A DNA stretch of 64,000 bases from Adineta vaga (Eukaryota > Rotifera): positions 19,530,001 to 19,594,000 of the forward strand of contig CP075492.1 of NCBI GenBank assembly GCA_021613535.1, in the 5' to 3' direction. This document shows positions 11,544-22,103 of this stretch, piece by piece; position 1 is the first letter of the stretch; each line of letters opens with the position of its first letter. Below the pieces are notes generated by a model that saw only the letters and a program-made list of their open reading frames with translations, was not told where the DNA came from and did no database searches. The translations under genes were made by a program, and so were the position numbers.

Positions 11544-12320
11544 AATATCGACAAACTTTTGAAAAATAACTTGACAGTGTCTGTATTAATACTTGGAAAA
11601 AGCCAAGTAAATAACTTATTTTGAATCAATATAAAAAAGAATGTGTGCACAAGTCAGACGACAACAAAAATCTTGTTGTCTTGCGTTCTGTTGATAATAT
11701 ATGACTCATCTTCAAAAGGTGTTGGGTGAAGAAAAAGGTATTATTTAATAAATACTCTGTTCTTTTTTCATATTTTAGTTCATAGGGAAAACGAAATTAA
11801 AATTCATTTTGTATTACCAATACTTTTCTCAGCAAGAAGAAGCAGAAATTCACAATATTTATCGAATCTTCTAAAATAGAAATGTAATTTGCTTAGAGAG
11901 TCTATACTCTTAAACATTTCTATCGTATACGTAAATATCAGAAGAAATATTTTTTGTTGAAAAAATTAATCTATAAAAATTGTTCGGTGATATTACCTAT
12001 TTACATCCAATGTAAAGCGCTCTCACAAAGTTAAGTAAACGAGAAAGCACTGAAAAATCTAAATATGTATAGTTTGAATCGTGATTCTATTCAGATTCTA
12101 TCATTATAATAGCTAAATTCTACAAAAAATAGTTTAGCATGTAAGGAAATAGCATATATGTATTCGAATATAATTCGCCAAGAACAGTTTTTTTAAATAA
12201 ATTATCATATCAAACAAATATCAAAACCATGTGATATTAACCCTTTGACTACCAAATTATTTTTTGCTAGATTGAATTGAAGTAATTCATTGAATTAGCT
12301 TATTCTAGGTGTTAGAACAT
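11544..12320. other. Gene-less stretch upstream of the F-box gene
   Basis: No supported gene. It would contain the F-box promoter (minus strand), but I cannot identify a TATA or initiator with confidence. Confidence 0.35.
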
Positions 12321-12324
12321 ATAT

Positions 12325-12660
12325 CAGAACTTATAAAGTGTTTGCATGAAATAACAAAAAGCAATTTTTGTTTTGTTTTACACAAAAAAGAAATATCACA
12401 AAAACTGCATTTTATGATACTAAATACTGGACGAGCTTTTGTACTGCAATATTCACATCTTCCTTTAGATTCGTCGACAGGCATATGTGCTAATAATGGA
12501 GTTGACAAAGATTTGTTCTCTGTTGTCATTCGAATTCGTCTTCGCTTTTGAGCAGAGACGTTAATAGGTCTACCTCTTCGTTTTCGAGACATAACGTTAC
12601 CAAGAAGTGACATTGAAATAGAAGAGAGGAAGTCAATGTAATCTATGTGTTGTTCATTTT
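12325..12660 (-). pseudogene. C-terminal fragment of a piggyBac-type transposase
   Basis: The minus strand encodes a basic segment (RKRRGRP), then a Cys-rich end: GRCEYC, IKCSFC, FLCKTKQK. In the adjacent frame it closes as KNCFLLFHANTL followed by a stop. This order (RGRP, CxxC, CxxC, KNCFxxFH) is the C-terminal cysteine module of piggyBac transposases. A one-base shift in the A-run near 12360 separates KTKQK from KNCF. The catalytic core is absent; the upstream side is cut by the repeat at 12658-12803. Remnant only. Confidence 0.65.
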
Positions 12661-12803
12661 TTCGAAACAAAGTAGACGTCGACCTCCCCTTGGATGTAGA
12701 GACCATTTCTGGAAAGTTTCATTGCATTTGCTTGTACAGCCTTCAAATGCATAGCGAACAGACAAACAAACAAACAAACTTTCTTCTTTATATATATAGA
12801 TTA
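12658..12803 (+). repeat. Dispersed repeat copy with (TA) tail (family 1)
   Basis: This segment shares ttcgaaacaaagtagacgtc, aatgcatagcgaac and a tail acaaactttcttctttatat with 25200-25345. The tail also matches 41430-41455. The ends in (TA)n and common 3' tail suggest a retroposon-like or other short element. It cuts into the piggyBac remnant. Confidence 0.6.
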
Positions 12804-13062
12804 AAATTCTTATGGTGCCGCAAAGTCATATTTCAGACCAGACATGATTTTGTTTGAAAAAATACAATAATCTACTTACTGCGATAAAAATATATAATAC
12901 ATTTCGTTTTAATCCGTCGCAAGTACTTTATACAATATATAGTTCTATATATCACGATGATAATTTGTTTTTTAATGCCATATTTCTGAGATAATTTCGA
13001 TAAGATAAATCATATATTTGTTTCGAGATAAAAATTTCACTTTGATTGGTACTGTTGAATTG

Positions 13063-13070
13063 TATATAAA
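13063..13070 (+). promoter_or_regulatory. TATA-like box of the SRCR gene
   Basis: TATATAAA lies 57 bases before the ATG at 13127, in the expected place for a core promoter with a short 5' leader. Assigned by sequence and position only. Confidence 0.35.
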
Positions 13071-13126
13071 CAGCATGTAATATTTCATTTTACATAAAAC
13101 ATTGACATATTGCAAGTTTCTACGAC

Positions 13127-13738
13127 ATGTTCAAAATCATTCTTACTCTCAATGTGTTCTTCATTATTGTTGATGCCAATCTACAACCAATGAATAATAC
13201 TGAAATCGAAACAGAAAATGTTGTTGTTGATACATGGTTGTCAAAAGAATGTGCTAAACGTAAGGTTCGAAGCATCGATGAAAACAATCATTTTTCACCA
13301 TTACTTAGTCGAACTATTTTACCAGCTTGTATGCCATTGTTCAATATGGTTGCTAAGCCTCCTTATAATGTCATAAGTATTACTCCCATGGAGTTTACTC
13401 CATTAAAAGTACGAGTTGCTATTCGAACATCTTAAACAAATCAAATTATAAAAATTGATGGAATGGTTTGCGATGATAGTTTTGATCAATCAGCTGCGTT
13501 GGCTGTGTGCAGATCAATTGGCAAAACTCGAGCTGCATATCTTGATAATATCTCTTCAACTGGTGATAACAAATGTGAAATAGATTATCAATTACAGAAG
13601 CAACAAGCATCATGTCAATTCATTCTTGATGATCTTCGCTGCAGTAGTTCAACTAACAGTCTGATGCAGTGTACTCGCAGTGAAATATTCTCTCATAATT
13701 GTGGCTCAAGTGAACATGTTAGCGTTCTATGCAGCTAA
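13127..13738 (+). pseudogene. Secreted SRCR-domain protein interrupted by one in-frame stop
   Basis: The frame starts MFKIILTLNVFFIIVDA, a signal peptide. It continues to TAA at 13433-13435, then stays open in the same frame to 13738. The second half is a clear scavenger receptor Cys-rich domain: MVCDDSFDQSAALAVCRSIG, FILDDLRC, SLMQC and VSVLC, with Cys spacing as in SRCR group A/B. The domain's N-terminal strand (LKVRVAI) lies before the stop, so the stop splits the domain. With 203 codons otherwise intact, this is a recent null allele, a readthrough gene or a base error. SRCR proteins act extracellularly in binding and innate recognition; the ligand is unknown. Confidence 0.7.
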
Positions 13739-13961
13739 TATTCACTTAATTTGTGTGATTCACTGCGAATGGACAGTTTTTTCAAATATTTTCATGTATT
13801 TGAATAAAAATCAGACATAAATTATTCTTTCTAACCAATAACTCTACGAGTTTTCGTTCCTGAGGATGTAGGATGAATATTTCTAAACGATGAATCAATC
13901 AAAACGATCTTTATTATAATCGTATTATCGTAAAACCGTATACACTAAAAAGGTTCATTCA

Positions 13962-14431
13962 TCATAGTTCGTCATGTTCGAATTGAATTGTAATATTCTT
14001 TTCCACTTGATTATGCCATGAATGAACTTTATCCATAAAATGCCCATCTCTTTCAGTATGTAATTTATCGCAACATTTCTGATACCATTCTTCAATTTCA
14101 TTCCACCGACTCACAAAACTAATATGGTGTTTACCTTTGCGATATTCAATTGCTCGACATGTTAAGTGTGTATCTTGAGCGTACCCATATAGCGAAACTT
14201 AAATGTAAATCATTTGCTTTTCCTTCACCTATGAATCGAATAACAGACCATCTTTTCCCTAGTTGCATTTTCTATTTCTGAATCGTCAAATATATCCAGT
14301 TTTAGAATTGATTTTATATGAGCAGGATTACAATCAATAACTTTAGCATGAGTTGGTCCCATCTGAGACAAATCAGAAAGTAATAATAAGGGAAAGTTTT
14401 TTTTTCTAAAATAATCATTTAAAATAGACAA
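13962..14431 (-). pseudogene. Unrecognised gene remnant
   Basis: On the minus strand a frame from 14431 reads FPLLLLSDLSQMGPTHAKVI and stops at 14225. A second coding-like stretch in another frame (about 14185-13962) includes RWNEIEEWYQKCCDKLH and ends EHDEL-stop. The two could be exons, but the donors and acceptors I can find (for example 31-nt intron after CATAG) do not keep phase. So it is either a decayed gene or has an intron I cannot place. I do not recognise the family. Confidence 0.3.
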
Positions 14432-14521
14432 TCAAAAAAACATGAGATGCCTACTTATAATTATAATATAAATGGACCTTCCACAGTCATATATAACTTA
14501 TAAAATAAATAGATATTCATT

Positions 14522-14713
14522 ATAGGAATAGATTTAGATTTAGATTTAGATTCAGTTATACATAGGTACCCATGTTAATTCATAGGAATAGATTTAGGTT
14601 TACTTATACATGGGTACCTATGTATAACTGAATCTAAATCTAAATCTAAATCTATTCCTATGAATTAATATGGGTACCTATGTATAAGTAAAACTAAATC
14701 TAAATCTATTCCT
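14522..14713. repeat. Interleaved inverted-repeat array with GATTTA units
   Basis: Four related blocks occur. Block A (14522-14570) is aggaatag, then (atttag)n, then attcagttatacataggtaccc. Block B (14582-14620) is aggaatagatttaggttta, then cttatacatgggtacc. Then come inverse A and inverse B, joined by attaattcat-type spacers. The order is A, B, inverse A, inverse B. There are several GGTACC sites. No coding capacity. Confidence 0.8.
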
Positions 14714-15422
14714 GTCTGTATTTATGTGTCGTATGGGTATGTTTCTGCATTTATATTATAAGTCGAATTAGACAGCTACTCAAATATATGATTACCTGTA
14801 TGTGCGCAGAAAAAAAGGTAGTTAATAGGAGTAAATAAGCATACAAGTCACATAAAATTCAGTCGTTCTGTTAAATATTGACTCGTCGTGTTAGAAAGAT
14901 AATTATAGTCGATTCTGTATATTTGTCTTGTTTCTAGCGATGTAATTGATAATTCGATAACACAAGTAACGCTCGCCGTGCCGACTCACTTAACCCTCGA
15001 CAGTGGAGGACGGATATTTTCAGCTTGACTCAATAGTGAAATGAATTGATCTGAAAACTTAAGATACGAGAAAACGGCTTTCATGTTATTGTTAAAATAT
15101 GTATCCACCTTCGAAAACAGAATGTTAACTTTTTTTCGTGAAATAACTTTCATCCGACACCCTGCTCTATACCCCCACCCATGGTTTCACCCAACACCCA
15201 TCTCTATACCCATCCACGCTTTCAGGCGTCCCATCACTGATTTTTTTGTTGACCCTTGACCTTTGACCTTGACACAAACAAACAAACTATTTTTTTTCAT
15301 ATGACCCTCCTTACAGTGAGGGAATTAAATATTAAATGAAAAAATTTAAAGCTATGCTGTAATAATTATTAAAGTAAATATACTAATCGATATTTCTATT
15401 GAAATAATTGATGTTCTTATAG
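14714..15422. other. Repeat-rich spacer upstream of the P450 fragment
   Basis: Bases 14966-15002 repeat words found at 632-665. Bases 15170-15305 are pyrimidine/CCA-rich and end acaaacaaacaaactatttt, like the tails of family 1 repeats. This material replaces the missing 5' two thirds of the P450 gene. I see no other gene. Confidence 0.4.
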
Positions 15423-15970
15423 GAATCTATGCGTGTTCTTCCACCGGTACCAATGGTTATTCGACAAGCACAAGAAGATTTTATTTGTAGTAAATCTATT
15501 CTATTGACTTAAATGATTTGATTTGAATATTTATTTAATTTTAGATAATCAATTGATTCGAAAAGACATCACTTTATATATATTTATAATGGGAGTTAAT
15601 TATGACTCAAATGTTTCTCCTCAACCGGAATTATTCAATCCTAATCGATTTTATAAAAGTTCAGAGACAAATGACGAACGATCACCATATGCTTTTACTC
15701 CGTTTTCAGCTGGACCTCGGAATTATATTGGTTCGTATTATTTCATTTTGTTAAGATTTGATCTTATAAATACTATGAATATCTATTCTTATAGGTCAAA
15801 GTTTTGCATTATTCGAAGAAAAAATTGTTTTATCTACACTCTTTCGTCGTTTTTCTTTTCGAACCAAACAAACAATTGATGATTTGCAACTTTCCTTCGA
15901 AGCAATCATGAGACCTGCTGTTCCTATTCAACCTACTATTAAACATCGACATCACAATAAGAACTTATAA
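15423..15970 (+). pseudogene. 3' fragment of a CYP4-type cytochrome P450, heme Cys replaced
   Basis: Three exons (15423-15486, 15545-15730, 15795-15970) join in phase with GT-AG introns of 58 and 64 nt. They begin at the K-helix ExxR (ESMRVLPPVP), run through the PERF region (ELFNPNRFY) and reach the heme loop. The loop reads PFSAGPRNYIGQSFALFEEK. In P450s the loop is FxxGxRxCxG; here Cys is Tyr, so the heme thiolate ligand is missing. The following L-helix and C-terminus (MRPAVPIQP) are normal. About 140 of about 500 residues are present; the upstream side is repeat-derived sequence. Truncation and the lost ligand make a functional enzyme implausible. Confidence 0.8.
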
Positions 15971-17385
15971 CATTCTATACTCAATTGCTTTTTAAATGAC
16001 AATTTTCTTTTACTAAATCTTATGAGAAGTGGAAACAAGGTATTTTTTAGTTAGATATCATTAATAAACGCTTTTGGTTCGAAATTACTAAAAATAATAT
16101 CATTGACTTTGTTCTGTTTCATATAAAGTTTATCTCGTGGGTGAGGATGAGGGTAGAGTGGAACCTCATGTAACGATATCGTTCTATCCATTTTTCTTGG
16201 TTCATCTCTTTCTATCATCTATATCTTTCATTCGTGCATTCATCCTCTGTGTTCTCTTTCTTTTGGTTGCACATATATAACGGCGTGTTTTCGTATGTAA
16301 AAAATGCGATTCTTGGTAAGAAGAAATAAAGAAAAGTGTAATGCCATCAGCGCTAACACTTTCATCAGAAATCGTCACACCACAACCAGCTACTAGTCGA
16401 AAACTCTATTTATTGTATCAATTTTTCTATTAATGACTAATTAAAAGTAGTTATGCACGTGTAATTTGGCATTACTTGATGCACAGAGGATACTATATTT
16501 TGCTAAAAAGATTGCGCGTCTGAATCATGCCGAATCCGGATCCAAACATTTCACTTCTCAAGGGTCCTGGCCCATGAAAACGTGGGTCTACTTCTCTCTA
16601 GTGTAGATGAGTGACGGCAGGATAGCAACTGAATCTATAACAACACCCTCATTAGAGTATAAATCAACATTACTATATTAACAAATAATATTCTATGCAT
16701 CGCACTGATATTTCAAAGTGTTCGTTGCAATCGTCAACGAGTAGTTAATTCATTAATTCTTTTTCAGATAACAGATGAAAAATGATTGTTCAGAGTGAAA
16801 CAAATGTAGCAACAGCAAATTTATGTTGTTCTCGAAATCATTTTATTACAATGGATCATTCATTTTCATTCTTTGTTTTTGTTGACGGTAGTAGACAAAC
16901 CTCTGAACATTGATCTCGTTTTTTTCGAGAAATACGTATCCTAGAATATATTAATTTTTAACCTTGCCATTTTCATCGTCCTTGTTAAATATTACAAAAG
17001 TACTTTGGGAGTAGATATGCGAATTTTTACAGTTTGGAAAGTAAATATCTGGAGGTTTTATTTTGTCGATTTCATCTCTTTCTTAACATCTTCAAAAATC
17101 ATACTATAAAACTCAAATAAATAATAAATGTTATTCATTATTTATGAGATTTAAATCAGCGAAACGATTAATCAATCATTTCAATAAATTTCATTGAAAA
17201 ATATTAATATTTTATATGATCCAGTAGGCACGTACATTCTTATATTCTTATAAACATAAAATATCACAGTATTTGCTTTCTCTTCTCTTTTATTATTTGA
17301 AAAGTCAGATATTCAACATACTTTAGATAAGTAAAACTATTCAAGAGATTGTCCATCACCGACTCTACTTACGCAATTCAATAAT
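15971..17385. other. Gene-less stretch of 1.4 kb
   Basis: A degenerate one-arm copy of the GTGGGTGAGG hairpin sequence lies at 16137-16172. The rest has only short frames (for example 43 codons at 16783) without support. It holds the unknown promoter of the following surface-protein gene. Confidence 0.4.
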
Positions 17386-18585
17386 ATGATATTTTTATTA
17401 TTCGTCGTTTTTATTTTCATCAATATCGATGTAATACAAATGTGCATTCAAGCGGAAAGTCTCGAAGTTTCTCTTGATGAAACAATTATGGATAGCTTAA
17501 ATTATAAACTCAATCAATTACCTCATGATACAACAGATAGAAGAAGGTGCCTGGTGTCAATCGCTGCAAACTTAAACCAAACCGGTTTGGTTATTCAATT
17601 TGACACATCCTGTCCTTATGCGCCAATTACTGATCATGTAATTGTGGAAAGCAATTTTACTTTTGAAGGAAATTTGTCTATTGTCAATACCATTTGTCAT
17701 CGATGTTCTGAACATTCTGCTTGTGATCGAGATTTTCTAATCAAGTTCGTCAGTTATAATGAATGGATTTCAGTTATTACTAATAATCATCAAAAGATGT
17801 TTTTGAACTTGCAAGATATCATTATTCCTCGTAACAAGTCACAACATAATATCCAAGAGGAAATAAAGTGTTATGAAACAAAAGATAAGGCTTTCGCTGT
17901 ATGCCCTTCAGGCAAATGTACTTACTTGAATAATGAAGTAGACATTGTTCGATTGTGTCTACCAGCATCACTTGTATTAACGGCAGGAGTCCTGTTCTCT
18001 GTAATAATTGCTGAAGAAAATAGATTTAGACCGCTTGAGAGAATATTTTTTATGTGCAAACATTCTTACTGCAATACCGATGAACTAAAAACATCTATAA
18101 AAAATATCATTTATGAGCATTATTCAATTCCTGATTCATTATACACGTGGTTTAATGCAGCAATAAACATCAAAAAGACAACGATAATACAACCATCGAC
18201 AAAAATACATTTGACTACTGGAATCAAAATGAAATTTTCGACAATATCAACAACTATTAAAGATATAAATCCATCTATGATGACGACAGTAAAATTAAGT
18301 TCAGCATTATCTACTAGATCGCATGTTCCGTCTAGATTTTCTCATATGACATCGACGAATAATCAAAAAACTATGTTAACAGAGACTTCTACTGGAAAAA
18401 GATTGTTTACATCTTTGAATACAATTAATCGAAATTTCATTTCAATTTCTCACATTAATCGTACAATTTATGCGAGCAAACCATTTGATCAATCAACTCA
18501 ATCAAACAAATCAACAAATATTGTACGATTACAACTGTTCACAAACATTATTTTTATGATTTTTTTTCTATTTCTCAAATACTAA
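17386..18585 (+). CDS. Cys-rich surface protein with Ser/Thr stalk, probably GPI-anchored (399 aa)
   Basis: Single exon. It has an N-terminal signal peptide (MIFLLFVVFIFINIDV), then a Cys-rich ectodomain to about residue 235 with HRCSEHSACDRDFLI, CYETKDKAFAVCPSGKC and CKHSYCNTDEL. A long Ser/Thr-rich low-complexity stalk follows (about 265-375), then a terminal hydrophobic segment (LFTNIIFMIFFLFLKY) without a cytoplasmic tail, as in GPI-anchor signals. Several NxS/T sites. The Cys pattern, ending CxxxxCN, recalls Ly6/uPAR-type domains, but I would not assign that family firmly. The gene at 19191 is a tandem paralogue with the same Cys landmarks. Confidence 0.75.
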   Translation: MIFLLFVVFIFINIDVIQMCIQAESLEVSLDETIMDSLNYKLNQLPHDTTDRRRCLVSIAANLNQTGLVIQFDTSCPYAPITDHVIVESNFTFEGNLSIVNTICHRCSEHSACDRDFLIKFVSYNEWISVITNNHQKMFLNLQDIIIPRNKSQHNIQEEIKCYETKDKAFAVCPSGKCTYLNNEVDIVRLCLPASLVLTAGVLFSVIIAEENRFRPLERIFFMCKHSYCNTDELKTSIKNIIYEHYSIPDSLYTWFNAAINIKKTTIIQPSTKIHLTTGIKMKFSTISTTIKDINPSMMTTVKLSSALSTRSHVPSRFSHMTSTNNQKTMLTETSTGKRLFTSLNTINRNFISISHINRTIYASKPFDQSTQSNKSTNIVRLQLFTNIIFMIFFLFLKY

Positions 18586-19190
18586 ATTAATAATTATTAA
18601 CTATTTTGAATTCATATTTTTCTTTCATGATTTTCTTTTAATTTTACTCTGCAATCATGAAGCTTTTGTATATATGCATGCTTTCTATATCAATATATAT
18701 ATATATTTCTCAAATTACATGAACTTTCTACCTGTATTAAACAAATAAAATTTTTCTCCAAGTTCTATAGATCACGCACATCTATATAAGATTCATTACA
18801 TATTATTCTAGAAGTTTCTCGTGTATCAGTGCAAAGATGCTTTTTTTTACACTGTTTACCTTTCTTTCAGTCAAAAGAATATTTGCGATGACTTTGCTGA
18901 TGTTGTTTTATTGTAAAACTTACGCCCTCTTTTTTCACTTATTCATATTGATTTTACAATATGTTTAACGAAAGACTCATACACAAAATCTCAGTACGTG
19001 TTTTTAAAGATATAGTAATAAGATTACTAGATTTATGTTGTATAGAGAAAAACGCAGAAAGTCATGATTAAGTCAGAGATTGAATTATTTGTTCTTGAAG
19101 CATGCATTACATAAATGCATCAAGATACAGAAGAAAAAACGTCTTAAGAATAAGTAGGATCATTTTGTATTCTTATAGTTAAAAGAAAGA
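18586..19190. other. Spacer between the two tandem surface-protein genes
   Basis: AT-rich, with a short (TA)n at about 18692-18706. No gene or structured repeat is supported. Confidence 0.4.
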
Positions 19191-20189
19191 ATGTTTTTTC
19201 TACATCTAATTTTGCTTATCTTTCCTAATGTTGCTAACGGGCTATCGTGTATTGGTATAGACGTTATTCTTGAAGTAAGTTATGAAAATCTTACACAGAG
19301 TGTTCTGGAAAAAAAACTTGATGAACTTATTTTACCAAATTCGGTCGATTATGGTCAATGCGGAATGGAAGTAGTGATTGATTATAAGAATAAACTTTTA
19401 ATTATCGAATTTGATGCAAATAAAGTTAATACAAATAATCATAAATCTGACAATTATTTTCAACTTTATACTAATTTCACTTTTGTACCTGTTCGTACCC
19501 ATCGCAGTCAATTTTATAAAACTTGTTCTTTAGAAGATTACTGTGATCGAAAATTTCTTATCAATAAACGAGCATGGTGGTCTTTCATTGAGCAAATCAA
19601 TCACATGCCTCTTGAAATAATTCTTTATGAAAGTATCGAAAACCAATCACCCCAAAACGTCTACAGATGTTTGAATAATAAAGAAGTTATCAAATGTCCG
19701 AGCAAAATTTGTTCAGCTTACAAGGAACGTGATGCAGAGTTTTCTAATGCGTGTATTTCCAGAATCAATGCGGCTATTTCTTTGATTACAGTAATTGAAA
19801 TTGACACCGAAACTTGTACCCAAAGTTTGCACTTTATTCAATATAATTGTCGATATGATATGTGTAATGACCGAGCAGAAGTCGAAAACGTTTATGCTAA
19901 GATTCATCAATACTATGAGCTATCTCCATTTTTACGTCCTACTAATGTTAACAATATAAAAAGAAAAACAAGGTCGATACTATGTTCCCATCAACTTCAA
20001 AATACAGCGAATGCAACTAGTTTAATGACCAAGAAAAGTACAGAAAATGATATACGTCAAACCTCTATACCTAGACCAATACGTAATGCAACTATGACGT
20101 CGGGTTCAATAACAATTTTGATGAACATTTCAAAGGTGAAAAACATTTTCCTAGTATTGATTATAATAATCTCGTTGTGGTACAATTAA
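19191..20189 (+). CDS. Tandem paralogue of the Cys-rich surface protein (332 aa)
   Basis: Single exon with signal peptide MFFLHLILLIFPNVANG. Landmarks match the gene at 17386: CSLEDYCDRKFLI, YRCLNNKEVIKCPSKICSAY and CRYDMCNDRAEV. The Ser/Thr stalk is shorter, and the protein ends in a hydrophobic segment (NIFLVLIIIISLWYN), again like a GPI signal. Outside the Cys landmarks the two proteins differ strongly, so the duplication is old or the proteins evolve fast. Function unknown; extracellular location is inferred. Confidence 0.75.
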   Translation: MFFLHLILLIFPNVANGLSCIGIDVILEVSYENLTQSVLEKKLDELILPNSVDYGQCGMEVVIDYKNKLLIIEFDANKVNTNNHKSDNYFQLYTNFTFVPVRTHRSQFYKTCSLEDYCDRKFLINKRAWWSFIEQINHMPLEIILYESIENQSPQNVYRCLNNKEVIKCPSKICSAYKERDAEFSNACISRINAAISLITVIEIDTETCTQSLHFIQYNCRYDMCNDRAEVENVYAKIHQYYELSPFLRPTNVNNIKRKTRSILCSHQLQNTANATSLMTKKSTENDIRQTSIPRPIRNATMTSGSITILMNISKVKNIFLVLIIIISLWYN

Positions 20190-22103
20190 TTTAAATATGA
20201 TTCACTGGCCGTCTTGATTCTCGGAATAAACTTCTCGAAATTGAATTATGAACCTTTTCACTTATGTATATCTCCAAAAGACTATTATTATTCGCAAACA
20301 TTTTCTATCTACTGTCAATTAATTTAACCTCGGACTTTGTTGACGATAAATGAGAGTATGAATGTGGATGCACAAGTTACATGACATAGACGCAAGATCG
20401 TATTTAACCTATATCGCTTTTTGCCTTCAGGATATTCAGTCGAGATGAAGGTGACTAATAGTATTACCATCGTTTTATTTTTTCTTTCAACATTTAAACG
20501 TTTTTTTTTGAAAGAGAAGGAAATGTTGACGCTTTAACAATTGCTCTGACTTAGTGGCGTAATCAAAGTAGGCTCAGCTGAGACTCAATCGCATCATGCA
20601 ACAGAGTCATTCTGATTGAACCACACGACAAGTCGTGTTACCACTACACCACCATCAAAATTCTAATTATGGTATTATTATGAAGCATGCACAAATCGTA
20701 TAGTCTACGTTCTTGAGATGATTTTTCTAACAAAAATGCTTCCTTTAATTGATTCATTTCATACAATTATGACTGTTTGTTTTGTCTACAAGAATTTTTT
20801 TATCATCGAAAGATACGTCAAAATCTTGATATACGCAACTATTCACACAGAGATCTGATTATGAAAAATTTGTAATCATAATATGATGACTTTATCATTG
20901 TACATTTTTCAATAGTTCGGCAGTTTATCTCTTTTGCATAAGTCGCGCATAAGATGGGAAATATGATTTTGTAACAAAATCACCTTGTTTTAAAACAAAT
21001 CAATTTGTAAAAAATTAATATTAACTGACATTATCACTATAGTTGCCTTTGTAATTTTCATAGTCTTAAACGATGTGAGACCACAATACCATACAGATAA
21101 CAAAGACAACTATATAACTCTGATTACTATACCGCTATGATAAGTTCCTACGCGTATAACTTCTTATATAAAAGAACCGTCAGCCTGCTCTCTTAGCTTG
21201 CTTTTGATATGAACCTGTGAAATTGGTCAGTCTATTTATCAAACGTCTTTTAACGAATCTTTTCTTGAAAAAGACACATTTGTCGCTCCATACTTTGTCA
21301 AAGAAAGACGTATTATTCGAATCGAAGCAAGATTCGATTATCATTTTTGAATAAGCCTCCAGTTGCATGAATATTTGAACAACTCATAAACAACATAGTA
21401 CGACAAAAGTTAATGACATTCACCATGGCTTTATATATATATACTTCTATCGTTTATATTCGTGGAAATAGTGATTTCACATCAAATCTGTTAAAGTGTA
21501 ACCGACCTTAAAAGTATCCTTACTTATAAAATAATACTATCTACTTAACTCAAACAAGCGAAACATTATTTACGTAAAAGCACATAATAATGAACATGGA
21601 TATCATTTTTGGAAAAATATTTCTTTATTTTGGTTTTTAATTTCAATCAATTAGCTGAAAAAGATGAAATATGTATCTTCATGGTTAGCTTTTAAAGTTA
21701 ATTTATATTAATAACTGACACAAAATGGTAATAATCATAGTCATAATATTTGATCAATAAACTTTTACAGAGAAATGTAACATGAGTTTTTTTCTTCGTT
21801 TGAAATATGTAATCATGATTTCTTTCAACATAACAATACAAAGATAAATATAAGCGATGTCAACTTAAGAAATAAATATCTTGAATGATTAGTTTATAAA
21901 TAAAATAAATATATCCGTATAAATATTGTATTTTTTTAAGCTTTAGAAAAATTATGAATTCAATTTATCATAATATATTAGAGAGATTATTGACTTTGTA
22001 TGTTATAGCTAGGTTTGAGAATATTTCACGATCATATTTAGTTTTAGTAGTATTTCTACATCGTTTTAACGTTCTGTTCATTTCTTTTTTTTTGTATAGA
22101 AAC
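20190..22103. other. Gene-less stretch of 1.9 kb
   Basis: Apart from the tRNA-like segment at 20600-20652, I find only AT-rich spacer and unsupported short frames (such as 21180-21368 minus). It contains the upstream region of the large receptor gene. Confidence 0.4.
20600..20652 (-). repeat. tRNA-like segment, possibly a SINE head
   Basis: On the minus strand the sequence ggtggtgtagtggtaacac fits an RNA polymerase III A box (TGGTGTAGTGG). It is followed by a stem ACACGA/TCGTGT and then gtggttcaatc, a B-box-like word one base short. Acceptor-stem pairing and a proper anticodon arm are lacking, so it is not a functional tRNA. A tRNA-derived SINE head or a decayed tRNA fits better. Confidence 0.3.
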
